From contig JANVCC010000018.1 in NCBI GenBank assembly GCA_025345505.1, positions 11,972,231 to 12,036,230 of the forward strand: a stretch of 64,000 nucleotides of DNA, written 5' to 3'. This DNA comes from Todiramphus chloris collaris. Its lineage: Eukaryota; Chordata; Aves; Coraciiformes; Alcedinidae. Below the pieces are notes generated by a model, which had not been told where the DNA came from, searched no databases, and was given only the letters and a program-made list of their open reading frames with translations. Positions 40,901 to 48,260 of the stretch are shown here, piece by piece (the first letter of the stretch is position 1; each line of letters starts with the position of its first letter). The position numbers and the translations under genes are program-made.

Positions 40901-43621
40901 CACTGTGCTAAACTATAAAAGAAGAAGATTAATTACATATTCCCTGTTTTCCTTTCTTCAAGTGAGTTTCACTTTTAAAGCCATTTACACAGCCCTCATT
41001 TATGAGTACTTTCTTTTCCAGTTTTGAATAGGAAAGATAACGAAATGTAACCAGCACTTCCAATCACAATTTAATACCGTGCATATGAGAAAAGAAGTGC
41101 TACATACACTAAGATTCTGAATGACAATTCCAAATGAGCTCTGAAGTCAAATATTTTAGCCAAACAGGTAACTAAAACCATGAAGAATAACTTTTGTAGA
41201 ACACTGACACACAACCACCAACTCTGAAGGACACAAATTTAGACCACAGTCTGGAAAACATTTACTAAACAGCTCAGCATCGGTTATGTGACAGTATTTC
41301 ATGAAATAAACCCATAAAACATAATAAACAGAAGCAGAGGAAGAAACACAGGGGCTTTTATCAAACTGACACTGAAGTAGTCACGCTTTGCTTGGCCAAG
41401 TTTAAATGTTACCACTTCAGTGACAATTTGTGTTCTTCAGTCACTTGTACTAAAAGAAGTACACAATATGCAGTGACAGGTAAGGAAAACACATATTTGC
41501 TTTGCTTTAATGTGACATGAGAGTTCATATATTGATGAAAGGCACATCAGATTTTGCCAGACCCAAACACTGCTACTTACAGCCAGTCCATCTCTTCCAC
41601 TGCTTGAGCTATCTCCGGCATAACACCCATTTCTGTAGCACAAGAGAAAAAAGAAGGAGTACTGTTATTCACCTAAACAAAGCCCGGAAGATTACAAAGT
41701 GTCAACATTTCCAACTACAGACCAAAAAAAAAACCAAAAACCTCTATAAAACTCATGTGATAGAGATGAAACATTCCCCTTTGCCCACATACAGTTTTGG
41801 CACTCATCCCCACTTAGAGTGGAGTAAGTCAGGCATATACTAGGCATCGGGGCAGATGCTAACACAGTGGCAAAGCAAACACAGTGGGAACTACATACCA
41901 TTTCAAGCACAAGGTACATGTCTTTGCACAGTTAAGGAAACTGTCTATACAAACAACAGGGAAGACTTTGCTAATCGCAAATATCCTGACTCTACACAAC
42001 TAAGATGCAAACAGTTTTCAAAAAAAAAAAAAAAAAAAAAAAGAAAACCCCTTTATCATATAAGGACTCAAATTTGAGATGCTTACATTTCTTTTCACCA
42101 AATCTTGCTTTAATCACTTAAGCAAATATATTAACAGGACAGTAGTTTGATTTTCACACTGTTACTAATCCTATACAGCTTTGAAAGTTTTTTTCCTTAG
42201 ATACCCTTTCTGGCAAATGATATCAAGCTCTGATGGTCATATCTCAGACACAAGTCAAATATGAAGCCACCTATTAATGTTTGCATGTTGATAAAGAAAT
42301 TCTATTTAAAAAAGAAAAAAAAAAACCACAACAAAGAAACATGCAACTCTTCAATAACAGGAAAAGAAAAACACATTTTACCAACCCAAATGATATTATT
42401 ATACCATCAAATTAACAGATTAGCTGCTGGATATATTTTAAGGTGCATGAGGTTACACTAAACCAGTTTAAGTATAAATAGGCACGTTTCTAATGGCAGC
42501 TTTTACAAGCTAGCCTTTACATTGTCATATGCTGTTTCACATATATCACACACACACACAGAGCTGGGCTGCCATACATGGATGTATGCAGCCAAAAAGT
42601 ATTTTTCCATTTGCTACAATACAAATGCTATAAGAAGCATGTTTTATCTGTAACATGATTTTCAAAAGCTTTAATATTTTCAAGCGTTAACCCATGCTTC
42701 TACAAAAGTAGGTGATCCACATAGGCAAAAAGCTTTTTCCATAGCAAAATAGCTAATTTGCAAATTATAAATAAATCCCCAAATTAGTTCTTAGTTTTTA
42801 ATATCCTTCCAGTTCATATAGTTTAATTCAAGACGTAGCACTGGCTTTTAATCAAACAACAGCACAATGACATTTTCCTCAATTACAACCAAATCAATCC
42901 TGCTGTCTGGAATCTAAACTCATCTCTAGATCTACAGAAAAAGCTTCAGCATTTTCCCTCATGATTAGATATAAAGAATTTAGTTAAAAAAATTAAAAAG
43001 ATCATCTACATGAAAACATTAATGTTGACTGGTCATGTATACATACATGTCTATGGAAGGACAAACAGTGATGTTTCCTTCTCCAGAAGGAAGTTTTCAG
43101 ATGACAGTCTACACACATATTTCGAGCCGTATCACGGGACAGAGCTACTGCTACACACCCCAGTTACCATGCACTGCAACACACGGAGCAATTACAGCCC
43201 CCCTGTTACAGAAGCCAGTCAGCTGAGGAACACGTCTGCCTTCTAAGCAGCCCCATTTGCCGCATGCACGCACGCCACATATGCACTAAAAGCAGCAAAT
43301 CCTTTTTTTTTTTTTTAAACCACTTCTGAAAGCCCACAAAAGCCCACGGAGTGGGAAGAGCACTTGCATCCCTAAAGGCCTCTCAACCCTAAGCCCGCTA
43401 CGTGGGAAGCCTCATCCTACGGCGATCCCGCAGAGCGGGCAGGCCCGAGGAGCCGAGCACGGCCCTGACACGGCCCGTCCGCCGCAGGGACCCCCGACGC
43501 CGACACCCGCAGAAGGCGCCGGCAGGCCCGGGGGCGGGAGGCTCCCCCCGTGCTGCGCTACCGGCGGCACGGCCGACAACCCCCGCCCGCCCCGCCACCA
43601 CGTACCCGAAAACGCCGCCAT
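22844..43621 (-). CDS. DDX1: DDX1, ATP-dependent RNA helicase (DEAD-box with SPRY insertion), 26 exons
   Basis: The exons join in frame to 740 codons plus TGA, the length of human DDX1. In order, the protein shows Walker A AETGSGKT (46-53), a SPRY domain inserted after it (about 70-247, exons 5-12), motif Ia PSREL (294-298), TPGRL (346-350), DEAD (370-373), SAT (407-409), IIFCRT (510-515), TDVAARGID (572-580) and HRIGRVGR (601-608). All catalytic motifs are intact and no frame is broken. From family knowledge, DDX1 unwinds RNA and RNA-DNA hybrids using ATP, shuttles between nucleus and cytoplasm, and works with the tRNA ligase complex, in RNA granules, in double-strand break repair and on RNA G-quadruplexes. 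Every intron is GT-AG. The start codon lies in a CpG island and matches the family N-terminus M-A-A-F-S. NBAS lies head to head 4.3 kb away. Confidence 0.98.
23298..23418 (-). CDS. DDX1: DDX1 exon 25
   Basis: Residues 658-698, containing [16 protein letters not shown] and [11 protein letters not shown]. The acceptor is 'tttgtttag' and the donor 'gtaagt'. Confidence 0.96.
24095..24460 (-). repeat. CR1 LINE fragment in DDX1 intron 24
   Basis: It starts with the reverse complement of the CR1 tail ('catagaatcattctggtttg'-like) and continues through 'cctcccctggtgcaacttgagg' and 'aataaggtctctgctgagcctcc'. It is a 5'-truncated minus-strand copy, so it is transcribed in the same sense as DDX1. Confidence 0.88.
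24509..24604 (-). CDS. DDX1: DDX1 exon 24
   Basis: A 96-nt, phase 0-0 exon for residues 626-657 ([15 protein letters not shown]...). The acceptor is 'tttctag' and the donor 'gtaaac'. It lies in the C-terminal extension after helicase motif VI, with several cysteines. Confidence 0.96.
24821..24863 (-). CDS. DDX1: DDX1 exon 23
   Basis: A short 43-nt exon for residues 611-625 ([14 protein letters not shown]). The acceptor is 'gtttcag' and the donor 'gtaatt'. Confidence 0.95.
24987..25059 (-). CDS. DDX1: DDX1 exon 22 (helicase motif VI)
   Basis: Residues 587-611, with [20 protein letters not shown]. The arginine-finger motif HRIGRVGR falls at 601-608. The acceptor is 'tctacag' and the donor 'gtatgt'. 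Confidence 0.97.
25508..25580 (-). CDS. DDX1: DDX1 exon 21 (helicase motif V)
   Basis: Residues 563-587, with [15 protein letters not shown]. Motif V is at 572-580. The acceptor is 'tttgtag', followed by AGAGGAGAT; the frame decides between two adjacent AGs. The donor is 'gtaagg'. Confidence 0.97.
25849..25869 (-). other. G-quadruplex motif in DDX1 intron 20
   Basis: On the transcribed-sense minus strand the sequence is four G runs of 4, 6, 5 and 3 separated by single bases (A, T, T). That fits the standard G-quadruplex pattern with one-base loops, so a stable RNA quadruplex in the pre-mRNA is likely. Confidence 0.85.
26165..26256 (-). CDS. DDX1: DDX1 exon 20
   Basis: Residues 532-562 ([20 protein letters not shown]...). 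It includes the CLHGD segment of the second RecA lobe. The acceptor is 'cctttcag' and the donor 'gtgatg'. Confidence 0.96.
26972..27118 (-). CDS. DDX1: DDX1 exon 19 (motif IV region)
   Basis: Residues 483-532 ([13 protein letters not shown]...[16 protein letters not shown]). The acceptor is 'ttacttag'. The donor 'gtagta' has a weaker +4/+5 than its neighbours. Confidence 0.97.
27556..27607 (-). CDS. DDX1: DDX1 exon 18
   Basis: A 52-nt exon for residues 466-483 ([17 protein letters not shown]). The acceptor is 'ttcctag' and the donor 'gtaatc'. Confidence 0.95.
27855..27915. repeat. A/C-rich tract in DDX1 intron 17
   Basis: Words such as 'aaaccaaaccaaaaaacccc' and 'caacaaacccacc' run with almost no G or T. 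In the DDX1 transcript this reads as G/U-rich. Confidence 0.85.
28629..28817 (-). CDS. DDX1: DDX1 exon 17 (motif III SAT)
   Basis: The longest coding exon (189 nt, phase 0-0), residues 403-465, starting [22 protein letters not shown] is at 407-409. The acceptor is 'ccttctcag' and the donor 'gtaagt'. Confidence 0.97.
29292..29424. repeat. A/C-rich tract with (CA)n, just downstream of DDX1 exon 16
   Basis: It starts with an ACACACACAC run and continues as A/C-only words to about 29,424. In the DDX1 transcript it becomes U/GU-rich sequence beginning about 30 bases after the exon 16 donor. Confidence 0.85.
29457..29546 (-). CDS. DDX1: DDX1 exon 16 (last D of DEAD)
   Basis: Ninety nt, phase 0-0, residues 373-402 ([18 protein letters not shown]...). 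Its first codon supplies the final aspartate of the DEAD box. The acceptor is 'atgtag'. The donor 'gtataa' is weak compared with other DDX1 donors. Confidence 0.96.
29970..30250 (-). repeat. CR1 LINE fragment in DDX1 intron 15
   Basis: The left end has 'ggctggaaaagacctttaagatcatcaagtcc'-type CR1 3' sequence. It then passes 'ccctaggcagcctgttccag' near 30,123 and 'cctcctctggtgcaactt' near 30,193. It is a 5'-truncated minus-strand copy. Confidence 0.9.
30497..30595 (-). CDS. DDX1: DDX1 exon 15 (motif Ib and DEA of DEAD)
   Basis: Ninety-nine nt, phase 0-0, residues 340-372: [20 protein letters not shown] and on to FLVLDEA. TPGRL is at 346-350. The acceptor is 'ccatag' and the donor 'gtacgt'. The DEAD box is split by the following intron. 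Confidence 0.97.
30719..30775 (-). repeat. Short CR1 3'-end remnant in DDX1 intron 14
   Basis: The words 'cctagagtaatttgggttgg' and 'gagattatcagg' resemble the reverse complement of the CR1 tail, but only about 55 bases are recognisable. Confidence 0.4.
31644..31704 (-). CDS. DDX1: DDX1 exon 14
   Basis: Residues 319-339 ([20 protein letters not shown]). The acceptor is 'attttag' and the donor 'gtaagt'. It carries the GG segment between motifs Ia and Ib. Confidence 0.96.
32441..32579 (-). CDS. DDX1: DDX1 exon 13 (motif Ia)
   Basis: Residues 273-319, with [25 protein letters not shown] is at 294-298. The acceptor is 'ccacttag' and the donor 'gtaaca'. This is where the helicase core resumes after the SPRY insertion. 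Confidence 0.97.
33048..33162 (-). CDS. DDX1: DDX1 exon 12 (end of SPRY region)
   Basis: Residues 235-273 ([20 protein letters not shown]...). The acceptor is 'gatatctag' and the donor 'gtaagt'. Confidence 0.96.
33987..34063 (-). CDS. DDX1: DDX1 exon 11 (SPRY)
   Basis: Residues 209-234 ([20 protein letters not shown]...). The acceptor is 'gctttcag' and the donor 'gtaact'. Confidence 0.96.
34178..34250 (-). CDS. DDX1: DDX1 exon 10 (SPRY)
   Basis: Residues 185-209 ([20 protein letters not shown]...). The DTIGCYLD core is characteristic of SPRY folds. The acceptor is 'ttgttacag' and the donor 'gtaagt'. Confidence 0.97.
35526..35602 (-). CDS. DDX1: DDX1 exon 9 (SPRY)
   Basis: Residues 159-184 ([20 protein letters not shown]...), ending SYGE. 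The glycine- and phenylalanine-rich loop is typical of SPRY. The acceptor is 'gtcttcag' and the donor 'gtaagc'. Confidence 0.96.
36029..36112 (-). CDS. DDX1: DDX1 exon 8 (SPRY)
   Basis: Residues 131-159 ([20 protein letters not shown]...). YYEV..CRVGWS is a classic SPRY signature. The acceptor is 'ttttaaag' and the donor 'gtgagt'. Confidence 0.97.
36279..36312. repeat. A/C-rich tract in DDX1 intron 7
   Basis: A short run of A/C-only words, 'aacaacaaaccaacaccaaa' and similar. Confidence 0.8.
37030..37113 (-). CDS. DDX1: DDX1 exon 7 (SPRY)
   Basis: Residues 103-131 ([20 protein letters not shown]...). The acceptor is 'gattttcag' and the donor 'gtaatt'. Confidence 0.96.
37254..37301 (-). CDS. 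DDX1: DDX1 exon 6
   Basis: A 48-nt exon for residues 87-103 ([16 protein letters not shown]). The acceptor is 'aacttag' and the donor 'gtgagt'. Confidence 0.95.
37847..38507 (+). mobile_element. ERVL-type solo LTR in DDX1 intron 5, antisense to the gene
   Basis: The element starts CGTCCTGGTT (family-type start TGTCCTGG, first base changed) and ends CTAAACCATGACA. It is flanked by TATTT (37,842-37,846) and CATTT (38,508-38,512), a 4-of-5 match as expected for a 5-bp target-site duplication. Near the 3' end are ATTAAAGCTGTTC, then the pyrimidine-rich stretch and 'ttggggagggagggggg' that avian ERVL LTRs share. No gag, pol or env sequence is attached, so it is a solo LTR. Its GC-rich interior explains the cluster of chance open frames at 37,964-38,349. 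Confidence 0.85.
39473..39569 (-). CDS. DDX1: DDX1 exon 5 (junction into SPRY insertion)
   Basis: Residues 55-87 ([20 protein letters not shown]...KTGGA). The acceptor is 'cattttag' and the donor 'gtgagt'. The helicase lobe leaves off here for the SPRY insertion. Confidence 0.97.
39802..39831 (-). CDS. DDX1: DDX1 exon 4 (30-nt exon holding Walker A)
   Basis: Exactly ten codons, [10 protein letters not shown] (residues 45-54), phase 0 on both sides. The acceptor is 'tcctgtag' and the donor 'gtaagt'. The full ATP-binding P-loop is carried by this one small exon. Confidence 0.96.
40037..40108. repeat. A/C-rich tract in DDX1 intron 3
   Basis: Words such as 'caaccaaccaacaacaaaac' followed by A/C text, almost free of G and T until about 40,085. 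Confidence 0.85.
40585..40648 (-). CDS. DDX1: DDX1 exon 3 (Q-motif region)
   Basis: Residues 23-44 ([20 protein letters not shown]...). P-T-x-I-Q is the Q motif that reads the adenine of ATP in DEAD-box helicases. The acceptor is 'cctgtag' and the donor 'gtacgt'. Confidence 0.96.
41581..41632 (-). CDS. DDX1: DDX1 exon 2
   Basis: A 52-nt exon for residues 6-22 ([17 protein letters not shown]). The acceptor is 'gtgctacag' and the donor 'gtaagt'. Confidence 0.95.
41633..43605 (-). other. DDX1 intron 1, about 2 kb
   Basis: It contains a poly-A tract of about 23 at 42,020-42,042 (poly-U in the transcript) and a short CA repeat near 42,548. I recognise no repeat family or extra exon. Its promoter-proximal end is part of the CpG island. 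Confidence 0.6.
43606..43621 (-). CDS. DDX1: DDX1 exon 1 (coding part, start codon)
   Basis: ATG at 43,621-43,619 followed by GCGGCGTTTTCGG, giving MAAFS plus one base of the next codon, then donor 'gtacgt'. This is the family's N-terminus, and the exon 2 frame continues it as E-M-G-V-M-P. Confidence 0.93.
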
Positions 43622-43624
43622 CTT
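43614..43624 (-). promoter_or_regulatory. YY1-type motif over the DDX1 start codon
   Basis: AAGATGGCGGC on the minus strand matches the YY1 consensus that often sits just downstream of the start site in CpG promoters. The motif contains the ATG itself. Confidence 0.65.
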
Positions 43625-43971
43625 CGCACCGCGAGCACCGCCCCCCCACACAGCCCGCACTGCGCACACGCCAGGCCCGTCCGCGGCGTTAAGGCGCCGG
43701 GCGGGAGGCAGCAGGCGCCGCGCCCACGTTCCGGCCCCGGCCTGGTTGTGCACACTTCGGGCACCGACGTGGCTCTGCAGCTAACGCGCCGAGGGCAAAA
43801 TCGAAGGAGGAATTATGTGTCGGCCGTTTGCGGGTACGCTCAGACCACCTGCTCATGATTTTGCCACTTTTCTGGAAACCCGGCACGGTTTAACGTTTTA
43901 AATACAAAGTGTGTGTTTACAGTGAGAATCGGATTCACATTGGCACACGGTGCTGTCATCTTTTTGTTTCA

Positions 43972-44595
43972 TAGAGTGGTAGGGGTTGGAAGGGACCTCT
44001 GGAGATCATCGAGTCCAACCCCTCTGCCAGAGCAGGATCACCCAGGGCAGGCCACCAAGAATGGATCCAGGCAGGTGATGAAAGTCCCTAGAGAAGGAGA
44101 CTCCACAACCTCTCTGAGCAGCTTGTTCCAGTGCTCTGTCACCCTCACAGTAAAGTTTTTCCTCATGTTGAGTTGGAACTTCCTGTGTTCCATTTTGTGA
44201 CCATTACTCATGTCCTATGACAGGGCACCAATGAAAAGAAACTGGCCCCTTCTACTTGACACCCACCCTTCAGATATTTGTAAACAGTAATAAGGTCCCT
44301 TCTCAGTCTTCTCCAGGCTAAACAGACCCATGGCTCTCAGCCTTTTCTCATAAGAGAGATGTTCCTGTCCATCATCTTTGTAGCTCTCTGTTGGACTCTA
44401 GTTAATTTCCCTGTCCCTCTTGAACTGGGGAGACCAGAATGGAACACAATACTTCAGACGTGGTCTCACTAGTGCAGAGTAGAAGGAAAGGGAAGGAGAA
44501 TGTCCCTGGACCTGCTGGACACACTCTTCTTTATGCACCCCAGGATACCATTGTCCCTCCTGGCTGCAAGGGCACATTGCTCTCCCATGGATAAC
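43972..44595 (-). repeat. CR1 LINE, 3' part (split by an LTR)
   Basis: It begins with the reverse complement of the CR1 3' end (GGTTGGAAGGGACCTCTGG near 43,985) and follows the CR1 order to 'catggataac' at 44,587-44,595. There it is interrupted by an LTR and resumes at 45,499. Orientation is minus. Confidence 0.92.
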
Positions 44596-45494
44596 TGTTA
44601 TAAATGAGACCAAAATTGTCTTTAAATAAAAAGGTAAAAATTTATTAGTGATGGGGAATGAGCAAGCAGCGCTGGGTGCACGGGGAGTCTGTGCTCCACC
44701 AACACGCACACAAGATGTCAAGCAAGCAGGCATTTATTACACTAAATCATGCATATCCAACAGCATTTACTACATATTCATTATATGGGGTTGGATTATT
44801 ATAATCAGGTCCAGGAACTCATTATCATAGGTCCCCTCCCTTTGGCACTTGCGCACTGCCGTCTGGTGGTCGTGGGCCGGGGTCTTCAGGAGGAAGGCCC
44901 CCAGGCTTCCTCACATTGTAGTTTTCACCTTTTATCTCAAAATGCAGAGTTGCGATGAGTCAGAAATCACAGGGCTGGTGTGACCTGGCTTGTCTGTGGG
45001 AGGCTATCCTGTATTCCTCCCTGTCTGGGAGTTAGTTTCCCTTATCTACAAAGACCAAGACTACACCAGACAGGCTGCAGGATTGATGAGAACCTTGATA
45101 ACTCTCAAGGCTGTGTAAGACAGGCTACAGCTTACAATTATGTAAGGCAAAACACAGCTTATAACTAAGACAAAGTACGGTTTACAACTATGTAAAACAA
45201 AACACAACTTACAGCTATGTAAGACAAAACACAGTTTATGGCTACTAAACTAAAATTTATGATGACATTTGCAACTCAGGCCTCGGCCAGGTCTGTATCC
45301 GGTGGGAGCGGGGATGATGTCCTGGAGAGCTGAGTCCCCAGCAGGACAGAATACATTTGGTACCTTTCCATACCTAATCTGGTGCTTTTATTAGAGCAAA
45401 TCAGCCCAAGCAATTGGTTTACCTGTTCCCTTTTAACAGCAACCCCGTGTTGCCACATCTTATTGACACGAATCATCCAATTTTCTTCATTACA
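44596..45494 (-). mobile_element. Solo retroviral LTR (899 bp) inserted into a CR1
   Basis: The element starts TGTTATAAATG and ends CATTACA, giving TG...CA termini. It is flanked on both sides by TAAC (44,592-44,595 and 45,495-45,498), and CR1 text continues across the gap once it is removed. On the minus strand it has LTR order: direct repeats of about 28 bp (U3-like), a TATA-like stretch near 44,782, AATAAA at 44,646-44,641, then a short U5-like tail. No internal retroviral genes are present. A 4-bp duplication is typical of class I (gammaretrovirus-like) elements, but the family is not identified. Confidence 0.8.
45113..45243 (-). repeat. Direct repeats inside the LTR (about 28-bp unit)
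   Basis: The pattern 'ttaca.ctatgtaa.acaaaacacag' occurs about four times with small changes and one shortened copy. Repeats of this kind are common in retroviral U3 regions, where they can act as enhancers. They therefore support the minus orientation of the LTR. Confidence 0.75.
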
Positions 45495-45498
45495 TAAC

Positions 45499-45684
45499 TT
45501 ACTGTTCACCAGGATGCCAAGGTCCTTCTCCATGGAGCTGCTTTCCAGCAGGTCTACCCTTAACCTGTACCAATACATGGTGTTATTCCTCCACAGGTGT
45601 AGGACTCTACGCTTACCTTTGTTGAACTTTAGTAGGTTTGCTTCTGCCCAGCTCTCCAGTCTGTCCAGATCTTGCTGGATGAAT
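45499..45684 (-). repeat. CR1 LINE, continuation right of the LTR
   Basis: It resumes with 'ttactgttcaccaggatgcc', continues with 'aaggtccttctccatggagc' and ends near 'gtccagatcttgctgg'. These words directly follow, in CR1 order, the point where the left fragment stops at 44,595. Confidence 0.92.
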
Positions 45685-45722
45685 TAAATCAGTAGTACTG
45701 CACAATTAGGGGGAAACAAATA

Positions 45723-45806
45723 CCCCCCCCCCCCCCCCCCAACAAACAGAAAAACAAACAAGCAAACCAGAAAACAAACCAACCAAACAAACAAAAAAAC
45801 CCCAAA
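45723..45806. repeat. Poly-C (18) and A/C-rich tract
   Basis: Eighteen C at 45,723-45,740 are followed by 'aacaaacagaaaaacaaaca' and similar A/C words. It lies just beyond the CR1 end. Confidence 0.92.
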
Positions 45807-47290
45807 CCTCTGTAATTCAACACAGCTTCATTGGTATAATTCACATTTGCATAGTTTTGTAGAATGAATGTGTTTGTCAGAAAGTATCCAGGGTTGTATA
45901 TGAGCAAAATTACCTTCGCCTGTAGATAACAAACACACTGATTTATTTTTTTTTAGCCATATGTTACAGGGGATGCATTCTTCTCCAGGTTTTTACATAA
46001 CTTTTCACAAATTCTGTACGATATTTTTCCAGGATAACTTCTAGTGAAGTTAAAGGCAAGAATCTCTGGAGTGTTAGTATAAAAATAAAATTAGGTTGCA
46101 AATGAAAAAATGCGGCTTCTACAGTTACACTACAAATCAATGGTGCATTTGTCTGCTAAGTGGAAGGCACAGAATAAAATATTACCTACTGTTTTCTGTT
46201 GTGAAACACAGCTTTAATCTTTTCTAAGGCACTTCTCAGATACAGACACATCTGGTTCAAAGGCCAAATAAACAACAGCATCTATAACAAAACATTTCTC
46301 TTAACTTACTATGTTGCAATTTGATTACTGCTTTTGTTATGGAGGCTTATTTCAAGACCTTTTCTAAAACAGAGTCCTACTGTTAACTTACGCTGTAGAA
46401 ATCAGTTGTGCAGAGAATAACACAGCAGGTATTTTAGATCTTTGGTACCAGGCTGCTTGTGTGATGATGGCTTGTCATATATTAATAATTCCTGGGGGAG
46501 TATCTTTGTTTGATGCACTTCCTTTCTTTCACTATTATTCACTCTATCTGTGAATCATTACCTTGCTTGCTTTTCGATAAATAACAAATCTCATCATTTT
46601 TAGAAACACAGATATGAATATTCTATAGATTCAACAGTGATTCCAAGAAAAAATGTTTTAGGCCGACATTGATATCAATACACAATGCTGCTTCTTGGCA
46701 CGGAACCTGGCCTGTAAATTTACTATAAATCTCCCACATTTCTTTGAAACTTATAAACATGATGCTACAGTATTTATCATTGCATTACAAGCTACATTGT
46801 CAAATACAGCTAAAGAAATGTTACTGAGACACACATAAAGCAACTTTTTTTTTCTCAGCTGTTTCCCAAATATCCAGCAGAGCTTTCATATTGTCTTGAA
46901 ACTCTAGTTTCAGAATTGAATTTTTAGTTTATCCTAACTCTAGGTTGCAGAGCTGCCTGCAAGACTAAGAGGATACTAAATACAAGCTAAAATTAAGAGT
47001 ACAGGAGCAAAAGTGGCAGGGTGTGAGGTAATTTTCTTTCAATTTTACAAACACTTTATAAAGTCACAGAAGACTGAAACCTTAGTTTTCATAGTAATTT
47101 ATAAACATCTGCATGAGAGAGATGAACTCTGAACGCAAACGTTTATAATATTGTAACTCAACATTTGTTGAAATATTTGCAAGTTCTACATAGCATCATT
47201 GAAGTTGGAAAAATAATTTGTGAGAAATATGTGACTTTGGCTTTTCTCCTTCCCCATCCCCTTTCCAGTAAGGGTGTAATTAATATACTC
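45807..47290. other. Intergenic spacer between DDX1 and NBAS, nothing recognised
   Basis: AT-rich sequence without an open frame, splice context or repeat family that I can name. Confidence 0.5.
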
Positions 47291-47639
47291 AGGCCTTACC
47301 TACATACATGTAATGTATGTATATCCTTGCCCTGAATTTCCTGTCAGCTTTCTGGGGAGCTGACCCTGGCCACAGCTGCAGGTATCTCCCTGGGCAGTTC
47401 TGTGGAGCAGGCCATGCTAGTGGGGTGGCCATGCCAGCTGGGTGGCCCTGACTGTGGCACCCCACTGCCCAGCAGTGGTGGGTGCTGGACAAAAGGCCTC
47501 CGGGCATCCCTGGGGCAGCAAACAAGCTGTGGACCTAAAGGCTCGTTTGTATGTTCCCCATAGGTGTACATCATACATTATACTCAGCAGCTGCCTCCTT
47601 GTTTCTTGCCCCAAAAATGCATCCCACGCCTGACGGCTT
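47291..47639. other. GC-rich unassigned sequence upstream of the NBAS CpG island
   Basis: Composition switches to GC-rich with few CpG, for example 'gtggggtggccatgccagct' near 47,418. Its open frames on both strands are typical of such composition. It could be an old repeat or promoter-distal sequence; I cannot assign it. Confidence 0.35.
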
Positions 47640-48260
47640 AGAGGGAAGGCCGAGGCTGCAGAACTTGCAGCTGCTGCCCTTCACACGAGCCGCTCAGGCA
47701 GCGAAGGCTCCTGGGCCTCGCTGTCTTGCCCTCAGCTTCGAGCCTCCCCCGGAGCAGATGCCCTTCCAGGGTTCCAGAGCCCCTCAGCCAGGGAAGGCAA
47801 CGGCCTCTCGCCCCTCGGCCAGGCGAGTAGCGGGACGGCAGCGCTGAAAGAGTTAAAGGGCCGCCGGCTCCGCGGAGCTGCCGGGCGTCACTGGTTTGGC
47901 CTCTGCCAGGCACCGTCGTCGATGCGGCTCTGGGTGGGTGGGGACCGGGCCAGCATGGCCGCCGCAGGCGGGGAGCGCGGCGAAGCGGCGCCGAGAGAGG
48001 AGGGGATGGCCGGTGCTGCCGAGGAAGAGGAGGAGGACGAGGAGGAGAATATACTGTACGACCTGCTGGTGAACACCGAGTGGCCCCCGGAGACGGAGGT
48101 GCAGGTGTGTGTCGCTGCGGCATTGCAGGGGCGCGGGGGATGGCGCCGGCCACGTAGGCGCGGGCGGGGATTTGCCCCGCTGCCTTGAGGGGAGGGCTGG
48201 GCTGCCCGGCCCGGCCCGGGACAGGACAGGACAGGGGGTGGCCGCCGGCCATGAGGGCCG
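47640..48260 (+). promoter_or_regulatory. CpG island and promoter of NBAS
   Basis: Dense CpG sequence spans the start of NBAS exon 1 and the first part of intron 1, with no TATA box near the start. The long minus-strand open frames here (up to 204 codons) are proline/arginine-rich shadows of GC-rich DNA and have no domain. Confidence 0.85.
47955..48104 (+). CDS. NBAS: NBAS exon 1 (coding part)
   Basis: Fifty codons. It has an Ala/Gly/Glu-rich start, an acidic run at residues 23-31 (nine D/E), then the conserved NILYDLLVNTEWPPETEVQ. The donor is 'gtgtgt'. Phase 0 at the exon end. Confidence 0.93.

Larger units (their letters stand above)
43390..43850 (-). promoter_or_regulatory. CpG island and promoter of DDX1
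   Basis: Abrupt GC- and CpG-rich sequence covers exon 1. It holds a GC box (CCGCCCC near 43,638), an NRF1-like TGCGCACACGC near 43,661 and an ETS core TTCCGG near 43,729. There is no convincing TATA box, as expected for a housekeeping CpG promoter. The transcription start cannot be fixed from sequence. Confidence 0.85.

Noticed and set aside
43398..43886. Several open frames on both strands around DDX1 exon 1
   Set aside because: They are CpG-island composition artefacts. Only the five codons starting at 43,621 on the minus strand fit DDX1.
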